Source: Aphidius gifuensis
Lineage: Eukaryota > Arthropoda > Insecta > Hymenoptera > Braconidae
DNA: 64,000 nt
Direction: 5' to 3'
NCBI RefSeq assembly: GCF_014905175.1
Contig: NC_057789.1
Coordinates: 12,948,876-13,012,875, forward strand
Shown: positions 57,771-64,000 of the stretch, piece after piece
How positions within the stretch are numbered: the stretch's first letter is position 1
Layout of the letters: each line of letters begins with the position of its first letter
The notes under the pieces: model-generated
The model's database searches: none
What the model was told of the DNA's origin: nothing
The model's input: only the letters and a program-made list of their open reading frames with translations
Program-made: the position numbers and the translations under genes

Positions 57771-58399
57771 ATTCAGATTAAGGGACTTAGAAAATTTTCG
57801 GGGGGGGGGGGGAAGGGGTCCAGATGAAAAGCGAAAACAATGGGAAATTAAAATTCCCTAAAAAATTTGTAAAATCTTTTGACAAATTTTATTTGTTAAT
57901 CTTACAAACAAAAAATTTGTAAAATATTTTTACAAACTCCGTTTGTTAATTTTACAAATTTTTTTTTGTAAAATTAACTCGCAACATATAAATGAAGATT
58001 TAATGTAAAAATAAGAAGAATATCTGAAAAAATCTTGCATACGGTCGGATTGAGTCGGACGATGTGTGTTTTTATAAGCAGCTGATAATAGACAACACGT
58101 GAAGTATTTTTTTTCTTCAAAAACAAATAAATAATTATTAAATTATAATTATAATAAATCAATAATTCGTGTTTTCAATGACTTTATCAAGTAAGTTAAT
58201 TTAAAGTGATTTATAAATCCCTTCAAGATTATTTATAAATGTTATTTTATATTTTTAATTAATTCTTAATTAATAACATAATAACAATATGCTTGTTGAC
58301 AATATTTTCGAAGCTACTTACTTGATAATTAATTAATTGTTAAATATCAGGTAATATTGTAAGAATATGAATGGATTAGAAGAATTTCCTGATCAATGT

Positions 58400-59253
58400 C
58401 AATTCTTGAATGAGCAAATGTGTTTTATTATTGTTCAGTATAAAAATGAAAAAAAATGAGAACAGCTTTCAGAGCATATTACATATGCTGATATCATCCA
58501 CAAAGGTTTATTACTTATTTATTTTGTTTAATTCACTTGAGAATTTGTTTGATTCATAAATACTTTTTTCAATTTTAAAGTATATGAAATATTTGCATTA
58601 CCTGAGGAGCAAGATATTGAGATTACTGATCTAAATGATGTTTTAATTGATTAAGATATATTATGTAATTTTATACGTTGAAGCTTGACATCTAAACTTA
58701 GACAGAAAATAGTAAATTTGTTAGATATATGTAAGATTTTTTTGCTTTTTTATTTTATTGAAATTATTAATTAAAAAATTGATTATTTGTTGACATTATC
58801 ATATTATGTCATTATGTGATGTTTTTTCAGCTAAAAATATAGTTGCTAATGTTACACAAACTCATGGATTAAAGCATGCTGATGGTAGTACAAGTGCTAA
58901 TGTTATACCAGTACCATCAGATAAACCAATTGATCTCAATGACGACAAAGAGCCTTTACCAAAAAAACCAAAATTAAAAAAAAAATTATTGGGGACGTGG
59001 TTTTAGCTCAAGTTAGTTGTTAAAAAAGAATTTGAACTGTATTTTTTTTTTTCACTTTACTGAATATCTAATTTTTTTATTTTATCAAGCAATTGAAAGA
59101 ACTTCTCATTAATCACTAATATGGAGATGAAATATTTGAATCATACAATGATTTAGGATATTTAACAAAAAAATGTAGAAAAGTTATTGTCAGTATTGTG
59201 GCAAGTGAACTTTTAAAACATAAAAAAATAACCCAGAGATGTGGTTTTATTTC
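58400..59253 (+). pseudogene. Companion gene remnant, copy 2
   Basis: Blocks match the minus-strand blocks at 4.75-5.73 kb: an EITDLNDVLID segment (about 58.62 kb), HADGSTSANVIPVPSDKPID (58.80-59.00 kb), and a block running to AACCCAGAG. Stops and small indels are frequent. The later blocks of copy 1 (FLEVFPRF, ALIPPT, LFKAHY) are absent, removed by the deletion that joins this gene to the transposase remnant. Confidence 0.5.
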
Positions 59254-61916
59254 AAGATAAATTTCATCAACAATGTTTGACTAAAAAATTTGCTGATAAT
59301 AATTATTAAGTACAAAACGTATACAAAAGTTACAAAGATGGTAGTATATTTAAAAATAATACATTTTTTCAAATAAATAAAATTTCAATTCATCTACAAA
59401 TTTATTATGACGAGTTTGAGGTTTACAACCCTTTGAGTCCGAAAGCAGGTATACACAAAATTGGAGCTTTTTATTCTTCCATTTTAAATTTACCTTCACA
59501 CATGCTTTCGAAATTAGACAATATTCATTTACTTGCCCTCTGTTATGATTTTGATATTAAAAGTTTTGGTATAAATCCAGTTTTAAAAGTAATAGTTAAT
59601 GATTTAAAAATTTTAGAAAAAGATGGTATACCCGAGATGAAAAAATTGAGGTATTTTGACGAAACACAATTGTGTTTGATACTTGAAATTGTGTTTCTGA
59701 GCGCCATTAAAAGTACTTTTCGAATACCGATTGAAAAGTATTTTTAGCAAGATAATTATGTTTGACGAGTATTTGAAATACAATTGTATCCGGTTAAAAT
59801 ACCTGCTGATTATTTGAAAAAAATAATTCCAACAAGAGTGCGTTTTACATATATATTTGTTTACATAAATTCGTTTCTACCCGGGTTTGATCTTACGTTT
59901 TCCTAATTACTAAACCTACACTCTACCGCGAGACCATTTTTACAAGTTAATAAAACTTGAAATTTTGTTGACATAACCTACGAAGTCGATACAAATATAA
60001 TTTATTTAAAAAATTAAAAAAGAGATTCACTATCGTTATTTTAGATTACGACTCGATTTATTTGACTATACATTCTTTCCTAATCAACATTTGCCATAAT
60101 TAATTATAGTTAAATAGCTATTGGCAAATGTATGTAAGGAAAAGATGTGGTGTCCCTAGCATGATTACTAGAATAAATTGGAAATGTTAATATAAGGATA
60201 GAAAAAATTATTAAATAATTATTAATTAATTCATAAATAAATATTTAACTCTAAAAATAATTGGAGTTTATTATATAATACGGTGCTATGATATTGAAAT
60301 TTTTCTAAGTCCAAAAACTGGAGTATCAGAATACTTTTCAAAGACTTTTAAAATACCCAAACATTTAAAATACCTGTCAGGGATAATTGTATCCGAGAAC
60401 CGATATTCGAGCTCTTCATTTACTTCTTTCATAATACCACCAAAATATCGAAAATACTCATAAGTATTCTCACAATACCTCATAAACATCGCCGGATATA
60501 ATTCAAACACTATAAAATATCAATAATACTATTCGAATACTTGATTTTTTCATCTCGGGTATTTATAAAAGGACTTAATTCTCTTGTCAAAGGTAGTTTG
60601 ATATCTATAAGTTTTGATAATTTAGGAGGAGCGAAAATACTAGGTATGAATGAATCTTTCGTAGCCACGTATTCTTGTAGAATTTGTAAAATAACTATAT
60701 AAAAGAAGCTAGAAAAAGTGTTACATTATATGAAAGTCTGTTGCGAACTCAATCAGAATTTATCTCATTATATAATCAGTTAGAATATTGTAATAATGAT
60801 ACATTTAATTTTTATGGTATAAAAAACAAAAATCTTTGGGTAGAGTTGAAATTTTATGATTTTGTTGATAGTTCAATTGTTGATATATTCCATGACTTTT
60901 TAGAGGGTATTTGTCACCGGGATATAAAATATGTACTTAAGTATTTGATCGAGATAGGTATTGTCGATCTGTCAAATTTAAATAATAAAATATCAACTTT
61001 TGATTATGGCTTACATAATAGATCTAACCATCCATGTCCAATAGATTTAAATAAAAACGCAAAATTAGTAGGTCAGCGTGGTGCTCAAATGTTTTGTTTG
61101 ATAACTTATTTACCACTTTTTTTAACTGATGAAATAACGAAATTGAATCATGGAGAGTTATTTTATTGTTAATAGAAATTATGGAAATTGTTTTTGCTCC
61201 AACAATAAGCTATGATATGTTAGATAGACTAACAGTTTTAATTAAAGACCATCATAGTCTTATTATTAATGAATTTAATTCATCATTGATAATAAAAGAT
61301 CATTTGATAACACATCTTCCAATGATTATAAATAAAATGGGACCACCAAGAATTCATTGGACCATGAAATACGAAAGTAAAAATGGATTTTTAAAAAGTT
61401 TCGTATACAAGTTGAAAAATTTCAAAGACATAGCACATACACTGGCTAATCGTCATCGAAAATGTATGCTACAATCATGGAATAATAAAAAACTATATTC
61501 TGAAGACGAACCACAAATTAACAACACAAAAATAATAAGTTTAAAGTCAAGTGAATTTTGTGATATTATTAACAAAACGTTAAATATAAATTCAAATAAT
61601 TATATTTCTATAAGTAATAGTGTTGATATTCGAGGTGAACATTTGATAATACAAAAATTTATTTGTACATCAAATACTAATAGTTTTCCAACTTTCGGAA
61701 AAATTCTTATGATTTTTTCACATAATTTAAAGTTTTATATCATTTGTCAAAGTTGGAAGACAGAAGGTGTTTCACCATCATGCTTAGGATATATTGTAGA
61801 AAATACTTTTGAATTATGTATAGATGAAATTATCAATCTATACCTCATACAAAAAGTTAGAATATAAACGAGTCTACAGATAAAAAATTAGTTATTGTAA
61901 CAGATTATTTTTTGTA
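59254..61916 (+). pseudogene. Transposase-like gene remnant, copy 2
   Basis: Corresponds to residues from about 250 to the end of the 833-residue protein at 470-2971. The zinc-finger N-terminus is missing. Seen: SPKAGIHKIGAFY, then a MITE (59631-60559) after LKILEKDG, GAKILGMNESFVATYSCRIC, a frame change near 60.70 kb, DIFHDFLEGICHRDIKYVLK, a small deletion near 61.15 kb, and HLPMIINKMGPPRIHWTM, to the C-terminus. Divergence from copy 1 is low between disruptions, so the two copies separated fairly recently. Confidence 0.65.
59631..60559. mobile_element. TA-target inverted-repeat element inside the transposase remnant
   Basis: CCCGAGATGAAAAAAT at both ends in inverted orientation. TA on both sides (59629-59630, 60560-60561), confirmed by the uninterrupted sequence in copy 1. 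The interior has a tRNA-like stretch on the minus strand (TGGTCTCGCGGTAGAG near 59.93 kb), which could be a captured SINE. A 74-codon frame inside has no recognised family. TC1/mariner-type targets are TA; the assignment is inferred. Confidence 0.7.
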
Positions 61917-62278
61917 AATTTTGTAATTGATAAAATAATATTGTATAAATATTCATATATGTACAGAGTGAGTCATTTCATTGTTTAGTTATATGAAAAA
62001 TAATAAAAATAATTTATGTGGTAACTGCCGTTACCCTCGTCATCAATCTTCACGAATCAACCAGGGTAGCTATTCTTGACTTTATTTTTACTTTCATTTA
62101 AGAAGTGGCTAGAAGTTAAGGGCCTGGCCTTAAATTCAATCTACACAAAATTTATCCACATCAAATCTCAATAACATGCTATACAACAGTACCACAAATC
62201 CCTAGAAATTGAAGTTTTTTAGGTGCTTATTTGGGTGAATAGTCTTGTCGTTATTTGATACTGCAGTCCAATACATAG

Positions 62279-62588
62279 CACCCGTATTCAGAGGATGTTC
62301 TCATTAGGGCGTTTTTTTTCCGATGGTGGCGTTTGTGAAACTTTTCTATATGAAATCTATATAAAAAAAATTTTGTCAAGCGCCATCAGCGGAAAAAAAA
62401 GCCCTAATGAGAACAATTTTGCCCCGTGAATACGGGTGCGGGACATTACAATTGAGGGCTTTTTTTCTCCACTGGCAGCGCTTGTGAAGCTTTTGTATGT
62501 GAAATCTATATAGAAAAAATTTAACAAGCGCTATCAGTGGCAAAAAAAAGCCCTAAATTGTATATAATTTGCCCTGTGAATACGGGTG
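62279..62588. mobile_element. Two CACCCG-type MITEs, adjacent and degraded
   Basis: The first, 62279-62438, is complete (CACCCGTATTCA to TGAATACGGGTG). The second, to 62588, lacks its first ~12 bases and starts near GGGACATTACAAT. Both have TAGGGC/GAGGGC and GCGCYWTCAG blocks like the copies at 19.2 and 52.9 kb. Confidence 0.65.
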
Positions 62589-62591
62589 CTG

Positions 62592-62754
62592 CAGTCCAAT
62601 TCACAGGGCATTACAATTTAGGGCTTTTTTTCACCACTCACGGTGCTTGTGAAGCTTTTGTATGTAAAATCTATATAAAAAAAATTTTTACAAGCGCCAT
62701 CAGCGGTAAAAAAAAGCCCTAATTTGTAAAAAATTTGCCCTGTGAATTGGACTG
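62592..62754. mobile_element. Harbinger-like MITE, CAGTCC type
   Basis: CAGTCCAATTCACAGGGC and complement, 163 bp, with CTG on both sides (62589-62591, 62755-62757). Same family as 19207-19368. Confidence 0.85.
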
Positions 62755-62762
62755 CTGGAATG

Positions 62763-62840
62763 TAGAGCTGTGAGGCGGTTAATAACCGCGGTTATTAACC
62801 GGTTAATAACAGGCGGATAGAAATTTTTTGGTTTTTAACC
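62763..62840. other. Possible hAT-type element end with a perfect 24-bp palindrome
   Basis: TAGAGCTGTGAGGCGG looks like a hAT-type tip. At 62777-62800 is a perfect palindrome centred on CCGCGG with GGTTAATAA arms. No opposite end seen in the window. Confidence 0.4.
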
Positions 62841-63815
62841 AAAAAAGGGAAGAGCGTGCGCACAAAAAGCTGCGCATACTTCATACTGCGTATGTATTAT
62901 AAGGATCTGACCTATGGGCGGGGTTTAGTAGCACCTACACACGCTCACCGTGTCCGTGTGCCAATATGGCGCATTCCAAATGGTTTTTGGTGCTCTATTT
63001 GAATAATAAATACAGTATTATTTGAGTGTTATATTATTATCATATTATTATGGATCATTTTTGATAAATTTTTTCTACAATAACAGACAGTCTACTGTTT
63101 CCAAATTTTTATTTTTTTGATTAGGCATTTATTGGGCTTTAAAAATATATGAAATATTCAATTAAAATTTTTTTCCAGTAAGATTGATAGAATTCTCTAC
63201 TGAATATATATATTTAGTTCTTTTCATACGCTCTGAACAAATACCAGCTTCGACATTCATTTTTTAATTATCAATTTATTTATTGTTATCTATAATCATT
63301 ATTATAATATTAAATCTGTATACGTATTTTGACACTTGGCTATGACTCACACCACTCCACTATTTGTATGTGTTGGTATGTCCGGTATGTATTATATTAT
63401 TATTATGATTCCGACCATTTGGAAATAGTTTACTATTCGGCCACCAGATGCCATGGTAAATAGGTCAGAACCCTATTTATTAATTTTTAACAATAAAAAT
63501 ATTAATTTATTATAAATAATATTAACATTAAATATTATTTATTTGATGTAAAAAAAATATGAATAATTAAATTATGTTAACAAAAATTCAATCGTAGTGT
63601 CAATTGAAAAATTTATGAATAAAAAAAGACAGTGAAAAAGGTAACAACTTTTATTTTTATTGTTATTAATATTTTTTTGAACCTTTTTCTAAAAAATAAG
63701 TATTATCAGTGATAAATTTCAAATAATTATATAACAATTAATATTATAATTTGCAGTTGATGGGTATGTCATATTCAGTCCAGAGAGACTTGATTTTTGC
63801 CCTGGTGGAAATAAT
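62841..63815. other. Unassigned sequence
   Basis: No gene or repeat recognised. Confidence 0.3.
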
Positions 63816-63822
63816 TTCTCCG

Positions 63823-64000
63823 TAAAACTCCGGAAAAACTCCGTAAAATTCCGGAAAAACTCCGTAAAATTCCGGAAATACTCCGTAAAAGTCCGGAAAT
63901 ACTCCGTAAAATTCCGAAAAACTCCGTATAAGTCCGGAAACACTCCGTAAAAGTCCGGAAACACTCCGTAAAATTCCGGAAATACTCCGTAAAATTCCGG
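63823..64000. repeat. 20-21-bp minisatellite running off the window
   Basis: About nine units of CTCCGTAAAATTCCGGAAATA type, most 21 bases. The minus-strand frame through it is a seven-residue repeat (for example VFRNFTE), judged a consequence of unit length. Confidence 0.85.

Larger units (their letters stand above)
56075..62018 (+). mobile_element. CACTA-like two-gene transposon, copy 2 (inverted to copy 1)
   Basis: Starts CACAGTAAAAAAAAGTTGG and has subterminal motifs at 56.1 and 57.85-57.97 kb. The 5' exon region at 58.0-58.2 kb matches 6.0-6.3 kb. A stretch of about 1.65 kb (56.18-57.84 kb) bounded by GGAATTTTAATTTC and GAAATTAAAATTCC is foreign to copy 1. Companion-gene and transposase remnants follow with a ~2.5-kb internal deletion and a 929-bp insertion. 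Similarity to copy 1 ends about 62018, before the 3' subterminal array. Confidence 0.55.

Noticed and set aside
63719..63964. Minus-strand frame with a seven-residue repeat
   Set aside because: Produced by a 21-bp minisatellite; no conserved domain or start evidence.

Overview
The window is AT-rich (about three quarters A+T by eye), intron-bearing eukaryotic DNA made almost entirely of transposable elements in various states of decay. The element families (BEL/Pao, Gypsy-type LTRs, a two-gene CACTA-like element, Harbinger-like and hAT-like MITEs, tRNA-derived SINEs, a packaging-ATPase fragment of Polinton-like type) and a decayed ASPP gene tail point to an insect, most likely a hymenopteran such as a parasitoid wasp. 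The species assignment is inference only. No intact host gene was found.

Layout. Bases 20-6305 hold a minus-strand CACTA-like element with an 833-codon transposase-like gene and a decayed companion gene. It abuts, and appears to cut, a Polinton-like packaging ATPase ORF (6.3-6.6 kb). From 7.9 to 9.8 kb a related companion-gene fragment is split by an LTR. From 10.4 to 18.3 kb an old repeat block is interrupted by a solo LTR (11563-12684) and a 3.6-kb foldback element (13702-17317) built of about 170-bp satellite units in two opposed arrays. From 18.4 to 19.7 kb lies a broken tyrosine-recombinase gene with a MITE inside it. A decayed BEL/Pao polyprotein (20.1-22.8 kb) also carries a MITE. A hAT-type MITE with a perfect 8-bp duplication follows (23548-24870).

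The centrepiece is a young LTR retrotransposon (26433-37066) with two nearly identical LTRs, a tRNA-Pro-type primer site, about 3.9 kb of leader minisatellite, and one ORF. The ORF is a Gag with a CCHC knuckle fused to a membrane segment and a 24-residue repeat tail. No pol is present, so the element should depend on another element for reverse transcription.

From 37.8 to 39.0 kb there is a degenerate C-terminal ASPP gene copy (ankyrin and SH3 exons). Two tandem tRNA-like units lie near 40.1-40.3 kb. An hAT-like transposase gene with intact splice sites (40.4-44.4 kb) is split by a 1.7-kb solo LTR. The remainder is palindromic elements (45.0-46.1 kb), a possible LTR (47.2-48.0 kb), a nest of at least four insertions with legible target duplications (52.1-55.7 kb), a second CACTA-like copy in the opposite orientation (56.1-62.0 kb), a MITE cluster (62.3-62.8 kb) and a 21-bp minisatellite at the right edge.

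The coding parts do not form a pathway. Their order is an insertion history, and several relative ages can be read from which element interrupts which.
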